Origin: Acidovorax sp. Leaf78
Lineage (GTDB): Bacteria > Pseudomonadota > Gammaproteobacteria > Burkholderiales > Burkholderiaceae_C
DNA: 64,000 nt
Assembly (NCBI RefSeq): GCF_001422735.1
Contig: NZ_LMLZ01000012.1
Coordinates: 1 to 64,000 of the forward strand
Direction: 5' to 3'
The notes under the pieces were generated by a model. It was not told the DNA's origin, made no database searches, and saw only the letters and a program-made list of their open reading frames with translations. A program made the position numbers and the translations under genes. Every line of letters begins with the position of its first letter. Positions within the stretch are counted from its first letter, which is position 1. Below are positions 53,897 through 62,876 of this stretch, one piece after another.

Positions 53897-54896
53897 GGTG
53901 CGTGCCCTCCGGTGCATCGGTTTGTGCCTTAGCCCGGCGCCAATTCAGCATGCCCAGCAGCCCGCGCGGCGCGGCCAGCACCACCAGCACGATGAAGCTG
54001 CCCATCAGCAACTGCCAGTGCTTGGTGATGTCCTTGAACACATGCAGCAGGATCTCGAAAGCAAACGCGCCCACGATGGCCCCGGCAAAGTTGCCCATGC
54101 CGCCCAGGATGACCATCATGATCGCGTGCGCACTCATGTGAAAGCCCATGAGCTCGGGGTTCACATAGCCCGTCTGGGCACCCCACAGGTAGCCCGCCAG
54201 CCCGGCCAGCGCGCCAGCCACGGTGAACGCGGTGAGCTTGTAGCCCCGCGTGCCGAAGCCCATGGCGCGCATGCGGTGCTCGTTGATGCGCACGCCCGCC
54301 AGCGCGCGGCCCAGCGGGCTCCACAGCAGGCGGCGCAGCAGCACGTAGACGATGACCACCAGCGCGAGCGTGAAGTAGTAGAAGGTCTTGCGGCCTTCCA
54401 GGTCGAACGGCAGCCAGCCGAAAATGGATGCGTCGGGCCGGAAGTTGATGTACAGCCCGTCCGAGCCGCCGAGCACCTTGTTGTCGAAGAACAGGTAGAA
54501 CACCATCTGCGCGAACGCCATGGTGACCATGATGAAGTAGATGCCGTGGGTGCGAACCACGAAGAAGCCGATGATCAGCGCGACAAGACCTGCGCCCGCC
54601 ACGGCGAGCGGCAGGGTCCACCACAGGCTCACCGGGGCATCGGCGGGCGTGAGGAAGGCCAGCGCATACCCGGCCACGCCGAAATACGCCGCATGGCCGA
54701 GCGACACCAGCCCGGTCACGCCCTGCAGCAGGTCCAGGCTCATCGCAAAGATGGCCATGATCATCATGCGCGTGACCATCTGCACATAAAAGTCGCTGCC
54801 GACGAACGGAAACGCCAGCAGCGCCACCAGGCCCATGGCCAGGACGAGCTGCGCGCTTCGGGGCAGCACCTCGATGTTGGTGCGGGGGGTGCTCAT
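53886..54896 (-). CDS. livM: Branched-chain amino acid ABC transporter permease LivM
   Basis: This 336-residue membrane protein has about nine to ten segments and the LivM motifs RVNEHRMRAMG-like VRINEHRMRAMGFGTRGYKL, and HMSAHAIMMVILGGMGNFAG near the C-terminus. It pairs with LivH in the inner membrane. It overlaps livH by 4 bp and livG by 11 bp. The length is normal for the short-type LivM. Confidence 0.94.
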   Translation of the reverse strand: MSTPRTNIEVLPRSAQLVLAMGLVALLAFPFVGSDFYVQMVTRMMIMAIFAMSLDLLQGVTGLVSLGHAAYFGVAGYALAFLTPADAPVSLWWTLPLAVAGAGLVALIIGFFVVRTHGIYFIMVTMAFAQMVFYLFFDNKVLGGSDGLYINFRPDASIFGWLPFDLEGRKTFYYFTLALVVIVYVLLRRLLWSPLGRALAGVRINEHRMRAMGFGTRGYKLTAFTVAGALAGLAGYLWGAQTGYVNPELMGFHMSAHAIMMVILGGMGNFAGAIVGAFAFEILLHVFKDITKHWQLLMGSFIVLVVLAAPRGLLGMLNWRRAKAQTDAPEGTHHGR

Positions 54897-55756
54897 TGTT
54901 TGAACAGGCCTTCAGGTTTCCACAGCAGCACGGCTGCCATCAGCATGTAGACGAGCATCCCGGCCACCGAAGGCAGCAGGACCTTGCCGAACGTATCCAC
55001 CAGGCCCACCAGCAGCGCCGCGATCAGCGCGCCGCGCACCGACCCGATGCCGCCGATCACCACCACCACAAAGCACATGATCAGCACCGACGAACCCATG
55101 TTGGGGTAGACGCTGGAGATGGGCGCTGCCACCATGCCCGCAACGGCGGCCAGGCCCACGCCGATCGCGAACACGACGGCATGGATGAGCTTGATGTTCA
55201 CCCCCAGCGACTCCGCCATGTCGCGGTTGAATGCCCCTGCGCGGATCTTCATGCCCAGCCGGGTTTTGGAGATCAGCAGGTACAGGCCCAGTGCCAGCAC
55301 GATGCAGACCCCGGAGATGAACAGCCGGTACACCGGGTAGGACAGCGTGTCCGTGAGCGGTATGGACCACTCCAGCATCTTCGGGATGGCCACGCCGTGC
55401 ACGTCGTCGCCCCACAGGATGGAGCGCAGCTCCTCGAAGATGTAGATGAGGCCAAAGGTCAGCAGCACCTGGTCGAGGTGGTCGCGGTGGTAGAAGTGCC
55501 GGAACAGCAGCCACTCCAGCGCCAGGCCGAACACCACGGCCAGCACCGCCCCGCCCAGGATGGCCAGCGTGAGGCTGCCGAAGTAGCCCGACAGCGAATA
55601 CCCCAGGTAGGCCCCCAGCATGTAGAAGCTGCCATGCGCCAGGTTGACCACGCCCATGATCCCGAAGATCAGCGTGAGGCCGGCGGCCAGCATGAACAGC
55701 AGCAGGCCGTACTGCACGCTGTTGAGCAGTTGAATCAGAAAGGTCGCGAAGTCCAT
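54893..55756 (-). CDS. livH: Branched-chain amino acid ABC transporter permease LivH
   Basis: This 287-residue membrane protein has the LivH signature QYGLLLFMLAAGLTLIFGIM and MGVVNLAHGSFYMLGAYLGY at the N-terminus, and VVVIGGIGSVRGALIAALLV near the C-terminus. It is overlapped by livM at its 3' end. A 236-bp gap with a hairpin (55888-55920) separates it from the binding-protein gene. Confidence 0.95.
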   Translation of the reverse strand: MDFATFLIQLLNSVQYGLLLFMLAAGLTLIFGIMGVVNLAHGSFYMLGAYLGYSLSGYFGSLTLAILGGAVLAVVFGLALEWLLFRHFYHRDHLDQVLLTFGLIYIFEELRSILWGDDVHGVAIPKMLEWSIPLTDTLSYPVYRLFISGVCIVLALGLYLLISKTRLGMKIRAGAFNRDMAESLGVNIKLIHAVVFAIGVGLAAVAGMVAAPISSVYPNMGSSVLIMCFVVVVIGGIGSVRGALIAALLVGLVDTFGKVLLPSVAGMLVYMLMAAVLLWKPEGLFKQ

Positions 55757-55887
55757 GGGCGTGGTGAGGGTGGCGGCGGGTGCAGTGCGGCGGGCGGCTT
55801 GCGGGCCTGCGCGGTGGAGTCATCCACGGGTGAGTGTGTCATGGTGCGGTGTGTCCCGCGCAAGGCAGGTAGACGCCCTGGCTCAGC

Positions 55888-55920
55888 GCCTGCGCGCATG
55901 GGCCACGCCCGCGCGCAGGC
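55888..55920. repeat. Strong hairpin between livK-like and livH genes
   Basis: GCCTGCGCGC pairs with GCGCGCAGGC over a 13-base loop. It lies in the middle of the 236-bp gap between the binding-protein gene and livH. Hairpins here commonly protect the binding-protein mRNA or attenuate the permease genes; this is inference. Confidence 0.5.
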
Positions 55921-55992
55921 AGTGCCGTCGTGCACGCAGCGTGCCGAAGAACAAGGGCGGGGCCGCTGCGTCGGGCAGCGTGTCCGCCCACC

Positions 55993-57180
55993 TCAGCCCA
56001 TGCGGCAGCCGGCGCCGCTGTCGGCCAGCGCCTTGGCGGCCACGCCGATCACCTTGTTTTCCTTGTTCTCCACGCGGCGCAGGTAGATGTCCTGCACGGG
56101 GTTGTGCGACTTGCTCATCGTCCACTTGCCGCGCGGGCTGTCGATGGTGGCGCTTTCCATCGCCTTGATGACGGCGGGCTTGGCAGACAGGTCGCCCTTC
56201 ACGGCATTGGCGCCCTGCACCAGCAGCAGGCCGGTGTCGTAGCCCTGCACGGCATACACGTCGGGCTGGCTGCGGAAGGCCTTGGCGTATTCCAGTCGGA
56301 ACTGCTTGTTGCGCGGCGTGTCCAGCGAATCGCTGTAGTGCATGGTGGTGATGATGCCGTCGGCCGCGGGGCCCGCCGCATCGAGCACGCCTTCGGTGAG
56401 GAAGCCCGAGCCGTACAGCGGGATCTTGTCCTTGAGGCCTGCGGCCGCGTAGTCCTTGATGAACTTGGCCGCGCCGCCGCCCGCGAAGAAGCAGGCCACT
56501 GCGTCCGGCTTGAGCGCGGCGATCTCGGTCAGCAGCGCCTGGAACTCCACGTTGGGGAAGGGCAGGCCCAGTTCCTTCACGATGGTGCCGCCGGCGGCGG
56601 TGTAGCTTTGCTTGAAGCCCTCGAAGGCTTCGTCGCCGGCTGCGTACTTCCAGGTGATCCACACGGCCTTCTTGTGGCCCTTTTCGACCATGGCCTTGCC
56701 CAGCGCCAGCGTGGGCTGCGAGTTGCTGAACGAAGTGCGGAACACGTTGGGTGCGCACAGGGCGCGGGTGGCGGCGTGCACGCCCGCGTTGGGAATCAGG
56801 TTGAGCACGCCGGTGTCGCGCGCCACCTTCTGGATGCCCATCTGCACGCCCGAGTGCACGGTGCCGATCAGCACATCCACCTTGTCGCGCTGCACCAGCT
56901 TGCTGGCGTTTTCCACGCCCTTGCTGGGCTCGGACTCGTCGTCCACCTTGAACCATTCGATCTCGCGGCCGCCGAGCTTGCCGCCTTGCTGGTCGATGGC
57001 CAGGCGCACGCCGTTTTCGATGGCCACACCCAACTGCGCGAAGGTGCCGGTGTACGGCAGCATGAAGCCGACCCGCACCTTGCCGCTTTGCGCCCGGACG
57101 ATGGAGGGCAGCAGCAGGCCGGTGGATGCAGCGCCCACGAGGGCGGCGCTGCGGCTGATGACGAGTCGGCGGGTGGTCAT
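55993..57180 (-). CDS. livK: Branched-chain amino acid ABC transporter binding protein (LivK family)
   Basis: This 395-residue periplasmic protein has a twin-arginine-like or Sec signal (MTTRRLVISRSAALVGAAST ... PSIVRAQ) and a LivK/type-1 binding fold: VRVGFMLPYTGTFAQLGVAI and GVRLAIDQQGGKLGGREIEW. It is the first gene of the livKHMGF set, on the minus strand, and the only one with a signal peptide. In such operons the substrate is often a branched-chain amino acid, but related proteins bind amides or aromatic acids. Confidence 0.92.
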   Translation of the reverse strand: MTTRRLVISRSAALVGAASTGLLLPSIVRAQSGKVRVGFMLPYTGTFAQLGVAIENGVRLAIDQQGGKLGGREIEWFKVDDESEPSKGVENASKLVQRDKVDVLIGTVHSGVQMGIQKVARDTGVLNLIPNAGVHAATRALCAPNVFRTSFSNSQPTLALGKAMVEKGHKKAVWITWKYAAGDEAFEGFKQSYTAAGGTIVKELGLPFPNVEFQALLTEIAALKPDAVACFFAGGGAAKFIKDYAAAGLKDKIPLYGSGFLTEGVLDAAGPAADGIITTMHYSDSLDTPRNKQFRLEYAKAFRSQPDVYAVQGYDTGLLLVQGANAVKGDLSAKPAVIKAMESATIDSPRGKWTMSKSHNPVQDIYLRRVENKENKVIGVAAKALADSGAGCRMG

Positions 57181-57481
57181 GGGGTGGGTCTCCTTTGTTT
57201 AGGCTTAAAGCAATTTAACCCAAGGCCTCCCCGCAGAAAACTATGGCTTACCCGTACCGGTGGCGCAGATCGTGGCTGGTGGGCCTTCGGGCTGGTGGGC
57301 GGTGTTCACCAAGCGCGCCGCCGCTTGCGTTGGCGGAGCCCCTGCGCGTGCGCTGTGCTGCGCAGCGGAGCACAATGCGGGTCCGCTTTTTCATGGCTGC
57401 TGCAGGGCTCCGCGGCCCGCAGAGCCAGCTGCTGTCCTGTGTTGCGACGAGAGGGTGTCGCTGCCCGTCTCAGACTGTTCC
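57181..57481. other. 301-bp gap between divergent genes
   Basis: No gene is supported. It separates the minus-strand livK-like gene from the plus-strand HPP-CBS gene, so it should contain both promoters. The AT-rich piece TTAGGCTTAAAGCAATTTAA next to the livK-like start is a likely control region. Confidence 0.5.
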
Positions 57482-58776
57482 ATGTCCTCTTCCGAGTCCC
57501 GTTCCGCTTCTTCTTCCGCTGCCAAGCCCCAGCCCGTTGCCATCACGTCCCGCGCCCGCATCGGGCGCTGGCTGCGCAACTTCTGGCCCGCGCCGCTTGG
57601 CATCGACGGCGCGAGCGGCTGCGCTTCATCGTGGGTGCCGTGATGGGGGTCTTCATCACCGCGTTGCTGAGCCGATGGTGGGCGCAGGGCGTTGGCATCG
57701 CGCACGGGCCCTGGATGATTGCGTCGCTGGGTGCCAGCGCCATCCTGGTATTCGGCATGCCCTCGAGCCCGCTGGCGCAGCCCTGGCCGGTGCTGGGCGG
57801 CAGCACGCTATCGGCCGTGGTCGGCGGGGTGTGCTCCATGCTGGTGCCCGATCCTGCGCTGGCTGGCGCGCTGGCGGTGGGCCTGGCCGTGGCGCTCATG
57901 GTGCCGCTGCGCTGCCTGCACCCGCCGGGCGGCGCCATGGCGCTGTATGTGGTGCTGACGGCGGGCGACGGCGTGCACCTGGCGATGTTCCCGATCCTGT
58001 TCAACGTGGTCGTGCTGCTGGTGGCGGGCGTGGTCTACAACAGCCTGACCGGGCGCAGCTATCCGCACCCCCAGCGCACGCCCGTGCGCGCCAGCGTGGC
58101 GCCTGGTGCGTTTACCGCAGGCGATGTGGATGCAGCGCTGGCGCACTACAACCAGGTGCTGGACGTGAGCCGTGCGGATCTGGAAGGGCTGCTCTACCTG
58201 GCGGGCCGGGCTGCGTTCCAGCGCACGCTGGGCGAGGTGCGCTGCGCGGACATCATGTCGAGGCCTCCCTTTGCCGTGGAGGCGGGCGTGTCGCTCAAGG
58301 ACGCCTGGGCCTTGATGCGCACCCGGCAGATCAAGGCACTGCCCGTGGTGGATGACCAGCAGCTCGTGACCGGCATCGTCACCGTGGCGGACTTCATGCG
58401 CTTGGCCAACCTGGACGTCCACGAAGGCCTGGGCCGGCGCCTGCGTGCCCTGGTGATGGGGCGCGGCGAGCAGCCCGGCACGGTGGGCGAGATCATGTCG
58501 CACCCCGTGCAGGTGGCCCGCACGGACCAGCACGCCATGGACCTGGTGCCGCTGTTCTCGCACGGTGGCCATCACCACATTCCGATCGTGGACGCCGAAG
58601 AACGCCTCGTGGGCGTGATCACGCAGACGGACCTGGTGCGGACGCTGGCCATCGTAGTGCAGGGGCGCGACGGCTCAGAGGGGCAGGGCGGCCCGTCGGA
58701 CAGCGGTGAGCGGCCCGCTGCCGCGCTCGCTACGGCACCTGTGCCGGGTGCTGCAGCCCCCACCGCCGCGCCATAG
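57482..58776 (+). pseudogene. HPP-family membrane protein with CBS domains, frameshifted
   Basis: The intact protein would start MSSSESRSASSSAAKPQPVA at 57482, run to RWLRNFWPAPLGIDG, then continue in the next frame as RERLRFIVGAVMGVFITALL. At about 57608-57611 the reading frame changes from GACGGC-GCGAGCGG to a frame with CGCGAGCGG; one missing C (GGCCGC to GGCGC) would restore it. After the break, an HPP domain (several membrane segments, HPPGGAMALYVVL) and a two-CBS-domain part (ADIMSRPPFAVEAGV, VGEIMSHPVQVAR) follow to 58776. HPP proteins are membrane proteins of unsettled role (nitrite transport was proposed). A truncated product from ATG 57643 is possible, and sequencing error is not excluded. 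Confidence 0.7.
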
Positions 58777-59003
58777 GCAAAAACAGGGTTCCGCGGTACA
58801 ATTGACAGGCTTTGCACAGCGCTTTGCCTGTCCATTGACGCCGTCTCCCCCGGCTTTCTGCCTGATCTGCGCCCTGGGTGCAGCGACTCCCACCGCCCGC
58901 AATGCACCGTGTGCCGAGTACAACCGGTCACGCCGTAGCTGCCATGGTGGATGCACAAGTAGTCAGGCGCCGATCACAGAATATTTGTTTGAAGAGATAG
59001 AAC

Positions 59004-59255
59004 ATGGCCAAAGAAGAACTCATTGAAATGCAAGGCTCCGTCACGGAAGTCCTGCCCGACTCGCGCTTTCGCGTCACGCTGGAAAACGGCCATCAACTGA
59101 TCGCCTACACCGGCGGCAAGATGCGCAAGCACCACATCCGCATCCTGGCGGGTGACAAGGTGTCGCTGGAAATGTCGCCCTACGACCTGAGCAAGGGCCG
59201 CATCACTTTCCGCCACCTGGCAGGCCGCGGCCCGGGCCCTGGCGGCAATCGATAA
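59004..59255 (+). CDS. infA: Translation initiation factor IF-1
   Basis: This 83-residue protein is IF-1, which occupies the ribosomal A site during initiation. Its S1-type fold shows [40 protein letters not shown] and [19 protein letters not shown]. It is about ten residues longer than the common 72-residue form, with a Gly/Arg tail (RGPGPGGNR), as in the second infA copy of many betaproteobacteria. It stands alone, not in a ribosomal-protein operon. ATAGAAC lies before the ATG. Confidence 0.95.
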   Translation: MAKEELIEMQGSVTEVLPDSRFRVTLENGHQLIAYTGGKMRKHHIRILAGDKVSLEMSPYDLSKGRITFRHLAGRGPGPGGNR

Positions 59256-59327
59256 CCTGGTGTTCGCGTGCGGTGTGTTGAAAATTTCAAAAAAACCGCA
59301 ACGAACCCAAAACAGCTGAAATTCCGT

Positions 59328-59335
59328 TATAGAAT
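59328..59335 (+). promoter_or_regulatory. Likely tRNA-Pro -10 promoter element
   Basis: TATAGAAT lies 9 bases before the tRNA 5' end. The upstream region is AT-rich (AAAATTTCAAAAAAACC), but no clean -35 is at the right distance, so only the -10 is proposed. Confidence 0.5.
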
Positions 59336-59344
59336 ACGAGCTGT

Positions 59345-59421
59345 CGGAGCGTAGCGCAGCCTGGTAGCGCATCTGCTTTGGGAGCAGAGGGTCGCGAGTT
59401 CGAATCCCGCCGCTCCGACCA
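59345..59421 (+). tRNA. tRNA-Pro (anticodon TGG)
   Basis: A 77-nt tRNA: acceptor CGGAGCG pairs with CGCTCCG, the D arm holds AGCCTGGTAGC, the anticodon loop TTTGGGA gives TGG for CCA proline codons, and the T arm GTTCGAATC is standard. ACCA is encoded at the 3' end. Confidence 0.97.
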
Positions 59422-59428
59422 ATGTTTG

Positions 59429-59461
59429 AAGGCCTTGCAGCACATGCTGCAAGGCCTTTTT
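59429..59461 (+). terminator. Rho-independent terminator after tRNA-Pro
   Basis: A 13-bp stem AAGGCCTTGCAGC / GCTGCAAGGCCTT with loop ACAT is followed by TTT. It begins 8 bases past the tRNA 3' end. Confidence 0.9.
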
Positions 59462-59652
59462 GCTTTGTGGACCCACTTTTCTGCAGCCGGGTGACAAGCT
59501 CGATTCGGCTCGAAAGGAGTGCGTGTGCAGCACGGCAGAATATCAAGTGCACCGCCGCACCAAGGCACCATTCGCACCACCGCATACTGTCTTGTGCCTT
59601 CAGGGCTGCTACAGGGCCCTTGATGGCGTTGTGCTGACCCACCTCGAACACG

Positions 59653-60444
59653 ATGACCCCACTTCCTGTGCCTTCGTCTCCGTCTCCCTTTGTCTTTGCG
59701 CCGCGGCCCGCCCGTTACGACACGGTGGATGCGCTGCGCGGCCTGGCAATGGTGTGGATGACGGTGTTCCACTTCTGCTTCGACCTGAGCCATCTGGGCT
59801 TCTGGCCGCAGAACTTCCGCGTGGACCCGTTCTGGACCTCGCAGCGCACGGTCATCGTGAGCCTCTTTCTCTTTTGCGCAGGCCTGGGGCAGGCCATCGC
59901 ATTGCAGCAGGGGCAGGGGTGGGCGCGCTTTGGGCGGCGATGGGCGCAGATCGCGGGCTGTGCCTTGTTGGTCACCGTGGGCTCGGTGGTGATGTTTCCG
60001 CAGAGCTTCATCTACTTCGGTGTGCTGCACGGCATGGCCGTCATGCTGCTGGTGGCGCGGCTCACAGCGGGCTGGGGTCGCTGGCTGTGGCTGGCGGGGT
60101 TGCTGGCCCTGGCGCTGCCGCCGCTGGCCCATCATCTGCTCACCGGCGCCTGGGCCGACGCAGCGCCCTGGTTCAACAGCCGCTGGCTCAACTGGCTGGG
60201 CCTGGTGGGGCGCAAGCCATTCACCGAGGACTATGTGCCCGTGCTGCCCTGGCTGGGCGTGATGTGGTGGGGGCTTGCTACCGGCCAATGGCTGCTGGCC
60301 CGGCGCAGCGCCTGGTTGCAGTGGCGGCTACCGACGGCTTTGCGGCCCTTGGCCTGGCTGGGGCGGTGGAGTCTGAGCTACTACATGGTGCACCAGCCAG
60401 TGATGATCGGCGTGCTGATGGCGGTAGCCTGGTGGAGAGCCTAG
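59653..60444 (+). CDS. DUF1624 / HGSNAT-type membrane acyltransferase
   Basis: This 263-residue protein has about seven membrane segments and an N-terminal motif RYDTVDALRGLAMVWMTVFH then FCFDLSHLG, which matches DUF1624 and the heparan-alpha-glucosaminide N-acetyltransferase catalytic group. Bacterial relatives are poorly characterised; some modify envelope sugars. A histidine in the first membrane segment (TVFHFCFDL) is the active-site candidate. It is preceded by the tRNA-Pro terminator and is convergent with the isomerase gene. Confidence 0.82.
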   Translation: MTPLPVPSSPSPFVFAPRPARYDTVDALRGLAMVWMTVFHFCFDLSHLGFWPQNFRVDPFWTSQRTVIVSLFLFCAGLGQAIALQQGQGWARFGRRWAQIAGCALLVTVGSVVMFPQSFIYFGVLHGMAVMLLVARLTAGWGRWLWLAGLLALALPPLAHHLLTGAWADAAPWFNSRWLNWLGLVGRKPFTEDYVPVLPWLGVMWWGLATGQWLLARRSAWLQWRLPTALRPLAWLGRWSLSYYMVHQPVMIGVLMAVAWWRA

Positions 60445-60674
60445 CGGCCTGACGCCACATTCCTGCTCGTGCCGTGAGGCCTGGCGCAGAAGTCGCGGGA
60501 CAGGGGCTTGTGGGAAGGCTTGGCGCGTTGGAGTCGCCTGGATCGACTTGGAACAGCACAAACGCGGGATTCCTGCATATCGAGATTCCCCGCATGATCT
60601 CTGGCTGCAGGCCGGGCGTGGCGCAGCCTGATGAAGTCTTTTCCCTCAAGGTAAGCACTGGTCCAACCACCCAT

Positions 60675-60698
60675 AAAAAAACGCGGCCTGGGCCGCGT
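60675..60698 (-). terminator. Rho-independent terminator after the PpiC-type isomerase
   Basis: On the minus strand ACGCGGCC pairs with GGCCGCGT over a 2-base apex and is followed by TTTTTTATGG. It lies 63 bases past the stop codon at 60762. Confidence 0.85.
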
Positions 60699-60761
60699 TG
60701 TTGGTGGCGGGCTCGGTAGGCCGAGCCGCCTGCGTCTGGTGTGCCCAGAAGCGCTTGTCGA

Positions 60762-61547
60762 TTACTCGACCTTGGCCTTGGTGCGCAGGTCTTCCTGGAA
60801 CTTGGCCAGCTTTTGCTGTTGCAGTTGCTGGGCCACCTGGGGCTTCACTTCTTCCAGCTTGGGCAACTCGGCCTGGCGCACGTCGTCCAGGCGGATGATG
60901 TGGTAGCCGAACTGGCTCTTCACGGGGGTGTCGGTCATCTTGCCCTTTTGGAGCTTGACCAGGGCTTCGCTGAACTCGCCCACGTAGCTCGATGGGTTGG
61001 CCCAGTCCAGATCACCACCCTTGGCACCGGAGCCTGGGTCCTTGGATTGCTTCTTGGCGATGTCTTCGAACTTGGCGCCCTTCTTGATGGAGGCGATGAT
61101 CGCCTTGGCGTCCGATTCCTTCTCCACCAGGATGTGGCTGGCCTTGTATTCCTTGCCGCTGTTGGCTGCCGCGAACTTGTCGTACTCGGCCTGGATCTCG
61201 GCGTCGGTCACGGGGTTGTTCTTTTGGTAGTCGGCGAACAGTTCGCGGATCAGGATGGTCTGGCGTGCCAGTTCCATTTGCGACTTGTAGTCGGCGGAGC
61301 CTTCCAGGCCGCGCTTTTGCGCTTCCTGCATGAAGATTTCGCGGGTGATGACTTCTTCCTTGATCTGGCCTTCGATGTCTGGCGTCACGGGGCGACCGGA
61401 GCGTTCCACTTGCTGCTTGAGGGCTTCAACGCGCTCTTTCGGCACGGCCTTGCCGTTGACGATGGCCACGTTCTGGGCGGAAGCTGGCAGGGCCATGGTG
61501 CCCAGCACGGCAGCGGCCACGAGGCCGGACAGGAGCTGTTTCTTCAT
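60762..61547 (-). CDS. Periplasmic peptidyl-prolyl isomerase (PpiC/parvulin type)
   Basis: This 261-residue protein has a signal peptide (MKKQLLSGLVAAAVLGTMAL then PASAQ), a SurA-like N-terminal helical domain, and a parvulin isomerase domain (residues about 130-240) with KASHILVEKESDAKAIIASI and KGAKFEDIAKKQSKDPGSGA. It folds outer-membrane or exported proteins. The start at 61547 is fixed by the signal peptide. It is followed by a terminator and has bolA upstream on the same strand. Confidence 0.93.
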   Translation of the reverse strand: MKKQLLSGLVAAAVLGTMALPASAQNVAIVNGKAVPKERVEALKQQVERSGRPVTPDIEGQIKEEVITREIFMQEAQKRGLEGSADYKSQMELARQTILIRELFADYQKNNPVTDAEIQAEYDKFAAANSGKEYKASHILVEKESDAKAIIASIKKGAKFEDIAKKQSKDPGSGAKGGDLDWANPSSYVGEFSEALVKLQKGKMTDTPVKSQFGYHIIRLDDVRQAELPKLEEVKPQVAQQLQQQKLAKFQEDLRTKAKVE

Positions 61548-61617
61548 GCGGAATCCAAAAATTGAAAGGTTGTTTTTGTGCCAGCTGAAATCCGGCGTCT
61601 TAATAACTTGGGCCGGT

Positions 61618-61887
61618 TCAGAGAACTTCAATGGCAAGGGCGTGGACGCCTCGGTCAATAAATTCTTGCAGCGCATCATACACAAGGCGGTGCTTGGCAA
61701 CCCGGGCCTTGCCTGTAAACAAAGGTGACGAAATGCGCACCCGAAAATGCGTGCCGAAGCCGGTGCCATTGGCCCCGGAATGCCCGGCGTGGGCGGCGCT
61801 TTCGTCCAGCACCTCCAGGGCGGTGGGCGTGAGCCGCTGGGCCAGGGTCTGGTGCATCTGCTGCGCTATGGAGATGGACGTGGTCAT
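61618..61887 (-). CDS. bolA: BolA-family protein
   Basis: This 89-residue protein has the BolA fold pattern with HSGANGTGFGTHFRVRISSP and AKHRLVYDALQEFIDRGVHA, including the conserved histidine that helps bind iron-sulfur clusters with glutaredoxins. The length is normal. It is between yciB and the isomerase gene. BolA proteins affect cell shape and stress responses. Confidence 0.93.
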   Translation of the reverse strand: MTTSISIAQQMHQTLAQRLTPTALEVLDESAAHAGHSGANGTGFGTHFRVRISSPLFTGKARVAKHRLVYDALQEFIDRGVHALAIEVL

Positions 61888-61898
61888 GTCGGCACCCC

Positions 61899-62438
61899 TC
61901 ACGCCACGGGCTCGTCGTTCTTGAGGTGCGGGGCAATATAGAAGCCTTGGCACACCAGAAAGACCAGCGGAAAGGCATAGCCCCACAGCTTGAAGTCGAC
62001 CCACGCTTCGGTACTGAAGTTGAGCACCACATAAGCGTTGACCGCCGACATGAACGCGCAGTAGATGATCCACGCCACATTCAGGCGGGCCCACACCGCG
62101 TCGGGCAACGCCAGCTGGGCGCCCAGCAGCATCTTGAGGAAGTTCTTCTTCAAGATCCACACGGCCACGGCCAGGGCGATGGCCATGGCGCCGTACAGCA
62201 CCGTGGGCTTCCATTTGATGAAGCGGTCGTCCTGCAGCACCAGCGTGAGCGTGCCGAACAGCAGGATCAGCACCAGCGTCACCTTGTGCATGGTCTGCAG
62301 CCGGCGCTCCATCGCGTAGATCAGGCCCATCTGCACGACGGTGGCGGCCATCAGGACGGCGGTGCCCACATAGATGCCGTAGAACTTGTAGGCCCCGAAG
62401 AACAGCAGGATGGGGAAGAAGTCGATCAGAATTTTCAT
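61899..62438 (-). CDS. yciB: Septation protein A (YciB/IspZ)
   Basis: This 179-residue inner-membrane protein has about five membrane segments and the YciB features [20 protein letters not shown] and [16 protein letters not shown]. It is needed for normal septation and envelope integrity in other bacteria. It lies 11 bp from bolA and upstream of it. The length matches the family (about 180). Confidence 0.95.
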   Translation of the reverse strand: MKILIDFFPILLFFGAYKFYGIYVGTAVLMAATVVQMGLIYAMERRLQTMHKVTLVLILLFGTLTLVLQDDRFIKWKPTVLYGAMAIALAVAVWILKKNFLKMLLGAQLALPDAVWARLNVAWIIYCAFMSAVNAYVVLNFSTEAWVDFKLWGYAFPLVFLVCQGFYIAPHLKNDEPVA

Positions 62439-62462
62439 GGAATCAGCGGAGGGTCTCGGCGG

Positions 62463-62876
62463 TCAGCCTTTGTCGGTTTCGAAGTCCAGCGAGGCCGAGT
62501 TCATGCAGTAGCGCAGGCCGGTCGGTGCAGGGCCGTCTTCGAACACGTGGCCCAGGTGGGCCCCGCATTGTGCACACACCGTCTCGGTGCGCACCATGCC
62601 GTGGCTGCGGTCGACGATGTCGGTGATCGCGCCCGGGATGGCTTCGGAGAAGCTGGGCCAGCCGCAGCCCGCGTCGAACTTGGTCACCGAATCGAACAAC
62701 TTGGCGCCACAGCAGATGCAGTGGTAGCTGCCGTCGGCCCAGTGGGCCTCGTACTTGCCGGTGTACGGGCGTTCGGTGGCGGCATGGCGGGTGACCTGGA
62801 AGGCCACGGGCTCGGCGCCCTTGTCACGCAGTACGGCTTGCCATTCGGCGTCGGTTTTTTGCACGGGGTGGGTCAT
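62463..62876 (-). CDS. msrB: Peptide-methionine (R)-S-oxide reductase
   Basis: This 137-residue enzyme reduces methionine-R-sulfoxide in proteins. It has zinc cysteines in CICCGAKLF and [12 protein letters not shown], the substrate motif [11 protein letters not shown] and the catalytic cysteine in [11 protein letters not shown]. It overlaps selO by 4 bp (ATGA), indicating translational coupling. It has no signal peptide, so it is cytoplasmic. Confidence 0.96.
   Translation of the reverse strand: MTHPVQKTDAEWQAVLRDKGAEPVAFQVTRHAATERPYTGKYEAHWADGSYHCICCGAKLFDSVTKFDAGCGWPSFSEAIPGAITDIVDRSHGMVRTETVCAQCGAHLGHVFEDGPAPTGLRYCMNSASLDFETDKG

Noticed and set aside
57600..57615. Programmed frameshifting in the HPP-CBS gene
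   Set aside because: GGC-GCG-AGC is not a slippery heptamer and no downstream structure is evident; a missing base is simpler.
57643..58776. Treating the HPP-CBS gene as an intact short gene starting at ATG 57643
   Set aside because: The start would lie inside the first membrane region and drop the conserved RWLRNFWPAPLGIDG segment, which is present upstream in another frame.
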